Shown piece by piece: positions 35,275 to 44,742 of a stretch of DNA of 50,218 bases; positions within the stretch are counted from its first letter, which is position 1, and every line of letters begins with the position of its first letter. The stretch covers positions 1-50,218 of the forward strand of contig CALUPA010000011.1 in assembly GCA_944322395.1 (NCBI GenBank). Reading direction: 5' to 3'. Position numbers and translations under genes: made by a program. The notes below the pieces were generated by a model. The model was not told where the DNA came from. It did no database searches and saw nothing but the letters and a program-made list of their open reading frames with translations. This stretch comes from an uncultured Phocaeicola sp. GTDB taxonomy: Bacteria; Bacteroidota; Bacteroidia; Bacteroidales; Bacteroidaceae.

Positions 35275-36147
35275 ATGAAATTTGCCATTTTTGGAAATAC
35301 ATATCAAGAACACAAATCAGCCCACGTTACTCATTTACTCAAAATTCTTCGTAAAAAAAATGCAGAAATATGTATAAGTCATGAATTTTATGAATTTCTA
35401 AGAATACATACTCAAACAGACTTAAGCGACCTCCAGATATTTGACGGTAATGATTTCACTGCCGACATGGTATTAAGTATTGGCGGAGACGGAACATTCC
35501 TTAAAGCAGCCAGCAGAGTAGGAGAAAAAGAAATACCAATTTTAGGAATAAATACAGGAAGATTGGGATTTCTAGCTGCTATTTCTCCTAATGAAATGGA
35601 AGAAACATTTGAAGATATTTATAATGGAAATTTCATTGCAGAACCTAGAAGGGTACTTAAACTTACATGTGAAAATAACATTTTAAAAGGTTGCTCTTAT
35701 GCCTTGAACGAAATAGCAGTCCTAAAAAGAGACAGTTCATCCATGATTACAATTAAGGCATACATAAATAATGAACTTTTAAACATATATCAGGCTGACG
35801 GACTTATTATTGCAACCCCAACAGGTTCTACCGGATATTCTTTAAGTGTAAGTGGTCCTATTATGGTACCTCAAAGCGGAACAATCAGTATCACAGCAGT
35901 TGCCCCACACAGTTTAAACGTACGCCCCATAGTAATACGTGATGATTGGGAAATAACGCTTGAAGTAGGAAGCAGAAGCCATAATTTCCTAATAGCAGTT
36001 GATGGTAGAAGTGAAAGCTGTCATGAAGAGACCAAACTTACAATAAAAAGAGCAAATCATTTTATAAAAATTGTAAAGAGAAGAAACCACACTTTTTTCA
36101 ATACACTTAGAGAAAAAATGATGTGGGGAGCTGACAATAGAATATAA
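35275..36147 (+). CDS. nadK: NAD kinase
   Basis: NadK phosphorylates NAD to NADP with ATP or polyphosphate in the cytoplasm. I start at ATG 35275 ([11 protein letters not shown], 290 residues), which matches the usual Bacteroides N-terminus; ATG 35263 is an alternative. The signature GGDGT is at 70-74 ([12 protein letters not shown]), followed by [11 protein letters not shown] near 92, [15 protein letters not shown] and the [15 protein letters not shown] block. The frame continues upstream into pdxJ, but the promoter at 35148-35179 excludes that. Confidence 0.95.
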   Translation: MKFAIFGNTYQEHKSAHVTHLLKILRKKNAEICISHEFYEFLRIHTQTDLSDLQIFDGNDFTADMVLSIGGDGTFLKAASRVGEKEIPILGINTGRLGFLAAISPNEMEETFEDIYNGNFIAEPRRVLKLTCENNILKGCSYALNEIAVLKRDSSSMITIKAYINNELLNIYQADGLIIATPTGSTGYSLSVSGPIMVPQSGTISITAVAPHSLNVRPIVIRDDWEITLEVGSRSHNFLIAVDGRSESCHEETKLTIKRANHFIKIVKRRNHTFFNTLREKMMWGADNRI

Positions 36148-36154
36148 AACAAAT

Positions 36155-36195
36155 AACCGACCGTATACACCATATTTAAATGAATACGGTCGGTT
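36155..36195. terminator. Terminator between nadK and the GH127 gene
   Basis: AACCGACCGTAT (36155-36166) pairs with ATACGGTCGGTT (36184-36195), followed by T-rich sequence. It ends nadK and probably also the convergent GH127 gene. Confidence 0.8.
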
Positions 36196-36202
36196 TTATT
36201 TT

Positions 36203-38545
36203 TTATTCAAAAATCAATCTGACAGAACAGAACTTAGGTGTCACATCAGACGTTCCACGCATTATTTTCACATTCCATTCTGAAGCTTTCAATAACTCCT
36301 TTGGAAGTTTTAGTACATTCTTTGTAATATTACCATCAATATCCCCAACTTTAATTCCATTGACATAAAGTACTGCATTTCTTGATGAGTCCACAAAAGA
36401 ATTAATCATTATGGCATTTACAGGCTTACCATTCGACTTCATTTTATATGTGAACCATCCACATGTTTCACGCCACGGAACACCTTGTTCACTACCTATT
36501 ACTGAATTTTCCATTTCTATAAAATGATCACTCTCCGGCTGCTGTTCGCCACAAGCCACCATATCAGCTGTCATTTTCTCCAACTTAATACGTTCCGCCT
36601 CTGCTTTAGCAAGCTCTTCTTGCCTTTTTGCCAATTCTTTATCAGATACTACCTCCCAATATACCATATATCTGCACTCATGTGTTTTATAGAAAGGTTT
36701 CAGTATCATACCTTCATATCTCAAAGGATATGTTCCATAAAGCTTAAACTCAAGTTTATCAGGGCTTACTTTCTTAATCTTAGAAATAATACTATCCTCA
36801 TCACCTACTATCACAGGAATTCCCTGTAAAGGCAGTTGTGGACCTGACGCAATATGCCCACCTCTACTATCATCGGCAAATTGTCCATCAAGTCTTTCCT
36901 TACCCAAATCAGCAGCCAACACAATAGGACCATACATAAACGAGTAATAAGAAGATTTATCAGGGAGTTGCACAGTACGAATATTCATAGGTAAAGACAT
37001 CTCTATTTTATCCCCATCATCCCATTTTCTATCCAATGTATAATATCCATCATTCAAAACAACCTCAACATTCTTTCCGTTAACTAAAAAAGAAACTTTG
37101 TCTTTATCAATCCATTCAGGACAACGGAAACTTATTTTCATCTTCTTAGATTTTTCCGTATTTACTATAATTTTTGTACTTTCTTTTTCAGGGAAAGAAG
37201 TCTCTTGAGTAAATACCATACCTGTTTCTTTCCAAGTAAGTTCAGAAGCTATAAACAGATTGACTACCAACTCATTATTACGCATGGCATATATCATTTC
37301 TCCATATTTGGCATGATTTTCCATACCTGAACCAACACAACACCAAAAACAATTTTGTGGTTGCGAATACACTCTATAATGTCCTGAACGCATCGGTGTA
37401 AAGTAAACCAACCCTCCTTGTACAGGATTTTGGCTGGACAAAATATGATTATATAAGGCCCTCTCATAATAATCCATATAAGATGTATTACCTGATGTCT
37501 GATAAAGCATCTTGGTCAATCTTAGCATATTATAAGTATTACAGGTTTCAGGACCTTGTTCACTAGTCATCATACTTGAAAAATCATCTGACTTGTGGAA
37601 ATGCTCCCTAACACTATTACCACCGATAGAAACACTTCTATTGTTTACAACAGTATTCCAGAAAAATTCAGAAGCTTCATTCCAGTCATTGTTATCATCC
37701 AAATCGGCTATTCTTTTAAATCCAATGACTTTAGGTATCTGAGTATTTGCATGATATCCGGTAAAAACATCATTTTTTTCCAATAAAGGATTCAGGATTA
37801 CTCTATGTGAAAAACGTTTTGCAAGTTCAAGATATTTTTCATTTCCTGTAATATAGTACACATCTGCAAAAATTTCATTGAGTCCGCCATGTTCACTTCT
37901 AAGCATTTCCTGTATTTGTTCATCGCTCAATCCTGAAACAAGATTCATCATCCAATCTGTAAGTTCAACGAGCATATCCCTGGCCTCTTCTTTTCCTGCA
38001 ACTACGTACGCATCACGCAATCCTGCGTAAGTCTTATGTATATTATATAAAGGTACCCATCTATTATTTAATCCAAAAGGATTTGCATTAATCTTTCCAT
38101 CTTTGATTTCCTTCCAAATTGCATTTCCACCAGGTACTCCACACAAATAACCATTACCAGATGCATCTTGGCAACGTTTCATTTCAGACAAAAAATAATC
38201 TAATCTGGCTTTTATTTCCTGATCTCCAGTAGAAGCATACATATAAGATAATGCGGACAGATAATGTCCTCCAATATGACCATCTAATCCGGTGTTCTCC
38301 CAATTAGGATAATTTTCAGCCTTTGGCAACAAACCTGCTTCCTTCATATAAGGAGCTAATAATCTATCAGGATCAAGTCCCAAAAGATAACATTTGTCCA
38401 ATTTTTCTGCTTTTTTAAAAACTCCTGTAGTCAGCCTGACTTCACTAACTGGAAATGTTTTAATTTTTTGAGGTAAAACAGCCTCTACACTTATTGATGC
38501 ACAAAGCATCAATCCCAATAAACACAATTTTCCCATGTTTCCCAT
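36203..38545 (-). CDS. GH127-type beta-L-arabinofuranosidase (DUF1680)
   Basis: This exported glycoside hydrolase releases beta-linked L-arabinofuranose from plant glycans. I start at 38545 (MGNMGKLCLLG, 780 residues, signal peptide ending SVEA), because the promoter at 38573-38603 lies downstream of the longer frame's start at 38602. The (alpha/alpha)6 barrel has HIGGHYLSALSYMYA and, near the active site, EQGPETCNTYNMLRLTKML. A Cys cluster CFWCCVGSGMENHAKYGE follows, supplying the zinc-bound nucleophilic Cys of this family. The C-terminal third is beta-rich with a charged linker (about residues 660-680). The related GH146 family cannot be excluded. The DNA is AT-rich compared with the xylan genes. 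Confidence 0.85.
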   Translation of the reverse strand: MGNMGKLCLLGLMLCASISVEAVLPQKIKTFPVSEVRLTTGVFKKAEKLDKCYLLGLDPDRLLAPYMKEAGLLPKAENYPNWENTGLDGHIGGHYLSALSYMYASTGDQEIKARLDYFLSEMKRCQDASGNGYLCGVPGGNAIWKEIKDGKINANPFGLNNRWVPLYNIHKTYAGLRDAYVVAGKEEARDMLVELTDWMMNLVSGLSDEQIQEMLRSEHGGLNEIFADVYYITGNEKYLELAKRFSHRVILNPLLEKNDVFTGYHANTQIPKVIGFKRIADLDDNNDWNEASEFFWNTVVNNRSVSIGGNSVREHFHKSDDFSSMMTSEQGPETCNTYNMLRLTKMLYQTSGNTSYMDYYERALYNHILSSQNPVQGGLVYFTPMRSGHYRVYSQPQNCFWCCVGSGMENHAKYGEMIYAMRNNELVVNLFIASELTWKETGMVFTQETSFPEKESTKIIVNTEKSKKMKISFRCPEWIDKDKVSFLVNGKNVEVVLNDGYYTLDRKWDDGDKIEMSLPMNIRTVQLPDKSSYYSFMYGPIVLAADLGKERLDGQFADDSRGGHIASGPQLPLQGIPVIVGDEDSIISKIKKVSPDKLEFKLYGTYPLRYEGMILKPFYKTHECRYMVYWEVVSDKELAKRQEELAKAEAERIKLEKMTADMVACGEQQPESDHFIEMENSVIGSEQGVPWRETCGWFTYKMKSNGKPVNAIMINSFVDSSRNAVLYVNGIKVGDIDGNITKNVLKLPKELLKASEWNVKIMRGTSDVTPKFCSVRLIFE

Positions 38546-38572
38546 TATTTTTATAGTTAACAAATAATGGTG

Positions 38573-38603
38573 CAAATATACAATTAAGTGTACAATATAC
38601 AAC
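38573..38603 (-). promoter_or_regulatory. Promoter of the GH127 gene
   Basis: Minus strand: GTTG (38600-38603), 19 bases, TATATTTG (38573-38580). It is about 28 bases upstream of ATG 38545 and sets that start. Confidence 0.55.
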
Positions 38604-38729
38604 TTAAATCAGATAAATAAATCAAAAAAAGAAGAAAACAATATTATATACCATACCTTTATTCAACATAGTCAGCACTCATATTGGAAGCTATTGTTTT
38701 TATATGAAATATCTCTTTGAATACTGATA

Positions 38730-40028
38730 TTATTTTTTTCTTAACTTTATGGTAATAACAGGCCTAAGATAATATTTCACCGTATACCCAGCCGGTCTGA
38801 TATTGATACCACCAAACATATTGAAAGCATATTCACCATTTTCACATAAATATCTATTTTCTGTATAAAAAATATTATGCCCGTTTTCTTCCAGCAGCAC
38901 ATTCAGAGAATAAAGGTCTTCCGAAAATTCCTTATAAAACTCTTCTGCTTCTTCTCTTGAAAAAGTATTCCAACCAGAAATCTCATCTATTTCATATTCC
39001 TCAAGAAATTCCGCAGCCTCACCTTCCTTAAATGTTTTAAACCATTGATCCGGTGAAATTAAAGTAACTAAAACTTCATTTGCATTCTGTTCAATAACTT
39101 TCCATACATAAAAAGGCCCCCATATGCTATTCTCCGGAGGAAACATGTCGACCAAATAAACATCATCATTATTAGAGGAATTATTATCTCCATCATCAGA
39201 TGTTTCATTTTCAAAATCAAGTATTATTTCTTCTTCCATATCCCAACCTGTTATCTGGAAATCTCCATTTACTCCAAGTTCACCATCTTTATTATATCCA
39301 CCTATAATTCTATAAGGTTTCCCTTGATCCATACCATCAGGTAATGTATATGAATAATTTTTCACTTCATCACCATTATCTATATTAACCGTTATAATTG
39401 TTTTTTTACCTTCCATTGGAAACAGAAACTTCTGTCCTGACACCCATTTACCATTCATCTCATAACAATCCACAACAGATTCCACAGTTCTGGCTGAATA
39501 CCCACCATTAATTTCATATCCACTACTCACTGGAGAAATTTCAATATTTATTTTTTTTACATCCGTAGGTATATCATCAAACTCAATTTCTATAGATGAT
39601 ACAATATATGTCGGAATAAAATTAATTTCAGTCTTTTTATCAAGAGTTACATTTGTACGGGCAAACATAAGAGGTGTATCTGATATTCCTTTATCTTTCA
39701 TAGATACAACAGAATATCCTGATATATCATTAATCAAAGTAAAATTGTCATCCATACCTATAAAAGCATTTATGGAATATTCCCCTTCTTCTATAGGAGC
39801 AACAAGAGCTTCGCCTTCATCAAAATGAAATTCTGTACTACTAGATTTATTTTCATCCACAAAAAAAATTCTCACGGGATAATTTATATCCAAATTATCA
39901 CCATTAGAATTACTATGAAATTTAAAATAAACACTTAACTTCTCACCATTACCATCTTCTAATGTATATTTACTGCATCCCACTGAAAATAATAATACAA
40001 CTATTAAAAACAAATATCGTTTCATCAT
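38730..40028 (-). CDS. FimB/Mfa2-like fimbrial-type lipoprotein (uncertain)
   Basis: This 432-residue lipoprotein has a signal peptide ending at Cys18 (VLLFSVGC). Two beta-rich domains follow: the first (about 25-150) with YPVRIFFVDEN and EGEYSINAFIG, the second (about 150-275) ending FQITGWDMEEEIILDF. An Asp/Asn/Ser-rich linker (about 276-290) leads to a 140-residue C-terminal part I do not recognise. The first two domains resemble FimB/Mfa2 anchor subunits of Bacteroidales type V fimbriae. No fimbrillin gene is nearby, so it may be an orphan subunit or adhesin. The DNA is strikingly AT-rich, which may indicate transfer. Confidence 0.5.
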   Translation of the reverse strand: MMKRYLFLIVVLLFSVGCSKYTLEDGNGEKLSVYFKFHSNSNGDNLDINYPVRIFFVDENKSSSTEFHFDEGEALVAPIEEGEYSINAFIGMDDNFTLINDISGYSVVSMKDKGISDTPLMFARTNVTLDKKTEINFIPTYIVSSIEIEFDDIPTDVKKINIEISPVSSGYEINGGYSARTVESVVDCYEMNGKWVSGQKFLFPMEGKKTIITVNIDNGDEVKNYSYTLPDGMDQGKPYRIIGGYNKDGELGVNGDFQITGWDMEEEIILDFENETSDDGDNNSSNNDDVYLVDMFPPENSIWGPFYVWKVIEQNANEVLVTLISPDQWFKTFKEGEAAEFLEEYEIDEISGWNTFSREEAEEFYKEFSEDLYSLNVLLEENGHNIFYTENRYLCENGEYAFNMFGGINIRPAGYTVKYYLRPVITIKLRKK

Positions 40029-40174
40029 AATAAACTCAATAAATAATGCTATAAATATACAACTGTCAATTATTATAATATACTATCTAAAGTTCTCAAA
40101 AAAACAATAAAAAACAAATCTCAAATACTATATTAGTTTAACTGACTTAAAGACACAGCTAAGTAAAATATAAT

Positions 40175-40205
40175 TTTGCTAATAGCACAAAACTATTTAC
40201 CTTTG
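40175..40205 (+). promoter_or_regulatory. Promoter of the glutaminyl cyclase-like gene
   Basis: TTTG (40175-40178), 19 bases, TACCTTTG (40198-40205): a perfect Bacteroidetes promoter, 22 bases before ATG 40228. Confidence 0.7.
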
Positions 40206-40227
40206 CAAAAAACATTATTTGCATAAA

Positions 40228-41232
40228 ATGAACTTTTTAGGAAAAATATTATCAGGCTCACTAATACTAATTTACGCTGCATCTGTTACAGCATGTAGTA
40301 GCAAGAAAAGCGATAAAACTATCAGTAAAGAAGAATCAGTCAGTAACATACAGATTCCTGTATTTAATGCCGACAGTGCATATAATTATGTAAAGGCCCA
40401 AGTTGAATTTGGTCCTCGTGTCCCAAACTCAAAAGCACATAAAGAATGTGGTAATTATCTGGCTTCTGAATTAGAACGTTTTGGAGCAAAGGTATATAAT
40501 CAGTATGCTGACTTGGTAGCTTATGACGGAACATTACTTAAAGCACGCAACATAATTGGCGAATACAATCCTGAAGCAAAGAAAAGAGTTATATTGTTTG
40601 CACATTGGGACAGTCGTCCATATGCGGACAGTGATGAGAAAAAATACCACCATACAGCCATAGACGGAGCCAATGACGGTGCCAGTGGAGTAGGCGTACT
40701 TCTAGAAATCGCCAGACAGATTCAAAAACAGTCTCCCACAATAGGTATAGACATAGCTTTCTTCGATGCCGAAGATTATGGTATTCCTGAATTCTATCAA
40801 GGTAACTATAAGGCAGACACATGGTGTCTTGGTTCACAGTATTGGGGCAGAATACCTCATGTTTCAAACTACAAGGCACGATACGGAATACTTCTTGACA
40901 TGGTTGGAGGTAAGAATGCAACTTTCTATTATGAAGGATATTCGCAGCGTACAGCCAATAATGTAATGAAGAAAATATGGAAGGCAGCACATGAACTTGG
41001 CTACGGAAACATGTTTATAAAGGAAAAAGGAGGAGAAATAACCGACGATCATATCTACGTGAACCGATACAGACAGATACCATGTGTAGACATTATTCAT
41101 TATGACTCCAATACCAATACAGGATTCAATCCTACATGGCATACAATAGACGATAACATGGAGAATATAGACCGTGCCACCTTACAGGCCGTAGGTCAAA
41201 CCGTACTTCAAGTGATTTACAACGAAAAATAA
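40228..41232 (+). CDS. M28-fold glutaminyl-peptide cyclotransferase (type II), lipoprotein
   Basis: This 334-residue protein has a lipobox at Cys23 (AASVTAC). It has the M28 aminopeptidase fold, but the metal region follows the animal-type glutaminyl cyclase pattern: AHWDSRPYAD (125-134), DGANDGASG (147-154) with Asp150, FFDAEDYG (178-185) with Glu182, and DDHIYVN (273-279) with His275, which suits a single zinc. Such enzymes in Porphyromonas, Prevotella and Tannerella turn N-terminal Gln of exported proteins into pyroglutamate in the periplasm. I start at ATG 40228; the frame extends 9 bases to a TTG. An M28 aminopeptidase is the alternative. sufE follows after 18 bases. Confidence 0.8.
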   Translation: MNFLGKILSGSLILIYAASVTACSSKKSDKTISKEESVSNIQIPVFNADSAYNYVKAQVEFGPRVPNSKAHKECGNYLASELERFGAKVYNQYADLVAYDGTLLKARNIIGEYNPEAKKRVILFAHWDSRPYADSDEKKYHHTAIDGANDGASGVGVLLEIARQIQKQSPTIGIDIAFFDAEDYGIPEFYQGNYKADTWCLGSQYWGRIPHVSNYKARYGILLDMVGGKNATFYYEGYSQRTANNVMKKIWKAAHELGYGNMFIKEKGGEITDDHIYVNRYRQIPCVDIIHYDSNTNTGFNPTWHTIDDNMENIDRATLQAVGQTVLQVIYNEK

Positions 41233-41250
41233 TATAAAAGCGAAATAACA

Positions 41251-41676
41251 ATGAAAACAATAAACGAACTTCAAGACGAAGTAATAGAAGAATTCAGTGA
41301 TTTTGAAGACTGGATGGATAAGTACCAGCTTTTGATAGATTTGGGAAACGAACAGGAGCCACTCAATCCGGAATACAAGACAGACCAGAATCTTATTGAA
41401 GGTTGCCAGAGTCGCGTATGGCTTCAAGCTGACATGGAAGACGGAAAAATCATATTTCAGGCAGAAAGTGACGCACTGATAGTAAAAGGAATCATTGCTC
41501 TGCTTATTAAAGTTGTGTCAGGACATACTCCTGACGAGATATTGGAATCAGACTTATACTTCATCGAAAAGATTGGACTGAAAGAACATCTTTCACCTAC
41601 ACGAAGCAACGGACTTCTTGCTATGGTGAAACAGATGCGTATGTACGCATTGGCTTTCAAGGCTAAAAACGCTTAA
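41251..41676 (+). CDS. sufE: SufE family sulfur-transfer protein
   Basis: This 141-residue cytoplasmic protein accepts persulfide sulfur from the cysteine desulfurase SufS for iron-sulfur cluster assembly. The nucleophilic Cys52 lies in the family motif IEGCQSRVW. The rest, with VKGIIALLIKVVSGHTPDEI, matches the SufE fold. The other suf genes are not in the window. It ends at a strong hairpin shared with convergent uxaC. Confidence 0.92.
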   Translation: MKTINELQDEVIEEFSDFEDWMDKYQLLIDLGNEQEPLNPEYKTDQNLIEGCQSRVWLQADMEDGKIIFQAESDALIVKGIIALLIKVVSGHTPDEILESDLYFIEKIGLKEHLSPTRSNGLLAMVKQMRMYALAFKAKNA

Positions 41677-41705
41677 TAAACCAGAACACACCAATAATAA
41701 CTCAT

Positions 41706-41762
41706 AAAAGAACAGCCGCCATATCACCGGAGATTCCGGATAATAAAGGCGGCTGTTCTTTT
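41706..41762. terminator. Terminator between sufE and uxaC
   Basis: AAAAGAACAGCCGCC (41706-41720) pairs perfectly with 41748-41762. A small inner hairpin CCGGAGATTCCGG lies at 41727-41739. A T-run follows on the plus strand and an A-rich flank gives one on the minus strand, so both genes can end here. Confidence 0.85.
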
Positions 41763-41773
41763 TATATTATCTC

Positions 41774-43180
41774 TTAAAGATTAAGATAACTCTTGGCATT
41801 ACAATAGCAGATATCTTCAATCATACCTTTTATTCTTCCCATCTCAGATTCTGGAAGTATTCCGCTAACAACGTCATTACCAATCATATTACATAATATT
41901 CTGCGGAAATATTCATGACGAGGATATGAAAGGAATGAACGTGAGTCGGTAAGCATACCTACAAAACGGCTCAACAATCCCTGTTCTGACAAAGCATTCA
42001 TCTGACGGAGCATACCTCCCATCTGATCGTTGAACCACCAGCCAGAGCCAAACTGCATCTTGCCAGGAACACTTCCATCCTGGTAGTTTGCTATCATTGC
42101 AGCCACCATATCATTCTCCGAAGGATTTATATTATATATAATAGTTTTGGCTAATTTCCCTTCTGAGTTCAGACGGTCGAAAATCTTTACCATAGCCTCA
42201 GCACATCTGAAATCACCTATTGTATCAAAACCAGTGTCAGGACCAAGTTTAGCCATCATTCTTGAATTGGTGTTACGCAACGGTCCGTAATGATACTGTT
42301 GTGTCCATCCAGCTTCGGCATTCATTTCAGAAAGGATAACCAACAGAGCTGTCTGGTATTTTGTTTTTTCTTCCTTTGTCAGTTCACTACCTCCATATAC
42401 TTTATCAAAAATTGCCGAAATTTCTGCCATAGTATAATCTTCAGCAGGTATATCTGCAAGCCCGTGGTCGGCAAGTTTACATCCATGGTCAGCAAAATAC
42501 TTATGACGCACTTTCAAAGCCTCAACCAAATCGTCAAACTTTGAAATTGTTACACCACTAGCCTGTGAAAGTTTTTCCAGATATACTCTGTATTCTGCTG
42601 CTGTAGTGATGTTCATAGCCTTGTCTGGTCTCCAAGTAGGAAGAACCTTAACTTCGAAGCCAGAATCGGCTATCGCCTTATGATACTCAAGTGTATCTAT
42701 CGGATCATCAGTAGTACATACCGACTCAACGTTATATCTTCTCATCAGTCCACGAGCCGAATATTCAGATGTAGCAAGAAGTTCATTACATTTATCATAT
42801 ATTCTTTTTGCCGATGCAGGATTCAATGTTTCACCTATACCAAAAGCTGTTTTCAGTTCAAGATGAGTCCAATGATAAAGGGGATTACGCAATGTATATG
42901 GAACTGTTTCAGCCCATTTCTCAAATTTTTCCCAATCAGAAGTATCCTTACCGGTGATAAACTTTTCATCTACACCATTGGCACGCATGGCACGCCATTT
43001 ATAATGATCACCACCAAGCCATATTTCTGTAATGGAACTGAACTTATAATCATCTGCTATCATCTTTGGATTGAGATGACAGTGATAGTCTATGATAGGC
43101 ATCTTTTCTGCATGTTCATGATATAACATCTTTGCCACATCACTCTGCAAAAGAAAATCTTCGTTAATAAAATCTTTCAT
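41774..43180 (-). CDS. uxaC: Glucuronate isomerase
   Basis: UxaC converts D-glucuronate to D-fructuronate and D-galacturonate to D-tagaturonate. I start at the Met at 43180 (MKDFINEDFLL, 468 residues); the frame adds three residues upstream. The amidohydrolase-like metal motif MPIIDYHCHLNP is near 27-38. The strongly conserved block SLEYH-like TLEYHKAIADSGFEVKVLPTWRPDKAMN and the C-terminal DSRSFLSYPRHEYFRR match the family. It is the last gene of the hexuronate operon, just after the transporter. Confidence 0.95.
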   Translation of the reverse strand: MKDFINEDFLLQSDVAKMLYHEHAEKMPIIDYHCHLNPKMIADDYKFSSITEIWLGGDHYKWRAMRANGVDEKFITGKDTSDWEKFEKWAETVPYTLRNPLYHWTHLELKTAFGIGETLNPASAKRIYDKCNELLATSEYSARGLMRRYNVESVCTTDDPIDTLEYHKAIADSGFEVKVLPTWRPDKAMNITTAAEYRVYLEKLSQASGVTISKFDDLVEALKVRHKYFADHGCKLADHGLADIPAEDYTMAEISAIFDKVYGGSELTKEEKTKYQTALLVILSEMNAEAGWTQQYHYGPLRNTNSRMMAKLGPDTGFDTIGDFRCAEAMVKIFDRLNSEGKLAKTIIYNINPSENDMVAAMIANYQDGSVPGKMQFGSGWWFNDQMGGMLRQMNALSEQGLLSRFVGMLTDSRSFLSYPRHEYFRRILCNMIGNDVVSGILPESEMGRIKGMIEDICYCNAKSYLNL

Positions 43181-43192
43181 ATTAATCAATTA

Positions 43193-44656
43193 TCAAATTT
43201 CAATTATCTTATATTTCGGAACAAGAATCTTTATCATTATCCAGCTGAACAGATAAGCTACAGAAGCTATAAGGAAAACTATCATATAACCGGCATGTAT
43301 ACCTTCGAATCCCATGAAAGCCATATTTGTCTCCTTTGAATAAGTAAACAATATACCTGAACCCTGATTGAACAGCAAGCTACCGATACCACCTGCCATA
43401 CCACCGATACCTGTTACTGTTGCTACAGCCGATTTAGGAAACATATCGCTCACCACCGTATATGTATTGGCACTCCAACTCTGATGTGCTGCACCTATTA
43501 TACCGATTATTATGATAGGGAACCAACAGGATATATTGCCCAATGGCTGTGCAAAGAGCCCAAGGAGTGGGAAAAGCGAGAAGATAAGCATAGCACGCAT
43601 ACGTCCAGCAAACGGATTCATGCCAAGGCGTGTGATAAACACTGTAGGCAGATATCCACCAATGATTGATAACATTGAAATCAGATAAAGAGTAAAGATA
43701 AGCAGCATACCCATAGTAGAGTCTGAACTATATCCGTAAACGTCTTTCACATAGGCAGGTGCCCAGAAAAGGAAGAACCACCACACACCGTCAGGAAGAC
43801 AACGACCGAATATTACAGCCCAAGTCTGACGGAAAGTGAAACACTTCCATAGGCTTATACCTTTTTCTTTCTTTTCTTCAGATACAGGTTTCTCGTTTTC
43901 CGTACGGTCCTGTTCTATATATTCCAGCTCCGCCTTGTTCACTTTCTTATGTTTAGACGGTGCTTCATACATTCTCACCCAGAATCCCATCCAGAAGAAA
44001 CCTAAAGCACCGATGATAAGGAACGACATTTCCCATCCCATATAACGTGCAATGACAGGAATAGTAAACGGTGCAAGCAAGGCTCCAAGCTGCGCTCCCG
44101 CATTGAACACACTTGTTGCAAAAGCACGATCTTTCTTAGGGAAATACTCGGCAGTCACCTTTATGGCACAAGGGAAGTTACCAGACTCTCCAACTGCCAA
44201 TATAGAACGTGCAGCAAGGAAAAGCCATATACTTACTGTCGATACACTCCATATCACTGTACCAGCTGTTTCGGCAGCCTCAATAGCCTCACGCGCACCT
44301 TCGAAAGTGAAAGCCCATGTACCTGTAGATATTCCGGCTGTAACTATTCCACAGAAAGTGTGGAGACAGGCACCTACAGACCATATACCTATGGCCCACA
44401 AGTATCCTTTCTTGGTTCCTATCTTATCAACAAACTTTCCCACGAAAAGCATACTTACGGAATAAAGTATTGAGAAGAAACCGGCTATCGTTCCATAGTT
44501 GGCATCAGTCCAGTTAAATTCCGGAGCTATAAAGTCCTTCCATGTGAGAGAAAGGACTTGTCTGTCCATATAGTTTATCGTTGTAGCGATAAAAAGCATA
44601 AGACATATCGTCCAGCGATAATTCGTCATTTTCATTCTATTATCTTGTGAATTCAT
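43193..44656 (-). CDS. exuT: Hexuronate MFS transporter (ExuT-like)
   Basis: This 487-residue inner membrane protein belongs to the anion:cation symporter family of the major facilitator superfamily. It has about 12 helices, starting YRWTICLMLFIATTINYMDRQVLSL. The hallmark NFPCAIKVTAEYFPKKDRAFATSVFNAGAQLGALLAP region follows helix 4. A long charged loop (about 230-265) separates the halves. Its place between uxuA and uxaC identifies glucuronate or galacturonate as the likely substrate. It is 4 bases before the longer uxaC frame. A terminator-like hairpin (44689-44723) separates it from uxuA. Confidence 0.9.
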   Translation of the reverse strand: MNSQDNRMKMTNYRWTICLMLFIATTINYMDRQVLSLTWKDFIAPEFNWTDANYGTIAGFFSILYSVSMLFVGKFVDKIGTKKGYLWAIGIWSVGACLHTFCGIVTAGISTGTWAFTFEGAREAIEAAETAGTVIWSVSTVSIWLFLAARSILAVGESGNFPCAIKVTAEYFPKKDRAFATSVFNAGAQLGALLAPFTIPVIARYMGWEMSFLIIGALGFFWMGFWVRMYEAPSKHKKVNKAELEYIEQDRTENEKPVSEEKKEKGISLWKCFTFRQTWAVIFGRCLPDGVWWFFLFWAPAYVKDVYGYSSDSTMGMLLIFTLYLISMLSIIGGYLPTVFITRLGMNPFAGRMRAMLIFSLFPLLGLFAQPLGNISCWFPIIIIGIIGAAHQSWSANTYTVVSDMFPKSAVATVTGIGGMAGGIGSLLFNQGSGILFTYSKETNMAFMGFEGIHAGYMIVFLIASVAYLFSWIMIKILVPKYKIIEI

Positions 44657-44688
44657 GGTTATAAAGAAAAATCAGATTTTAAAATTAA

Positions 44689-44723
44689 AAGGGCGTGCAG
44701 GTTATTGAGCCATACACGCCCTT
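44689..44723 (-). terminator. Intra-operon hairpin between uxuA and exuT
   Basis: AAGGGCGTG (44689-44697) pairs with CACGCCCTT (44715-44723). On the minus strand the stem is followed by TTAATTTTAAAA. It may partly end the uxuB-uxuA message or stabilise its 3' end, making exuT-uxaC less abundant. No separate consensus promoter for exuT is visible. Confidence 0.55.
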
Positions 44724-44742
44724 AATTGTACTCATTAATTGT

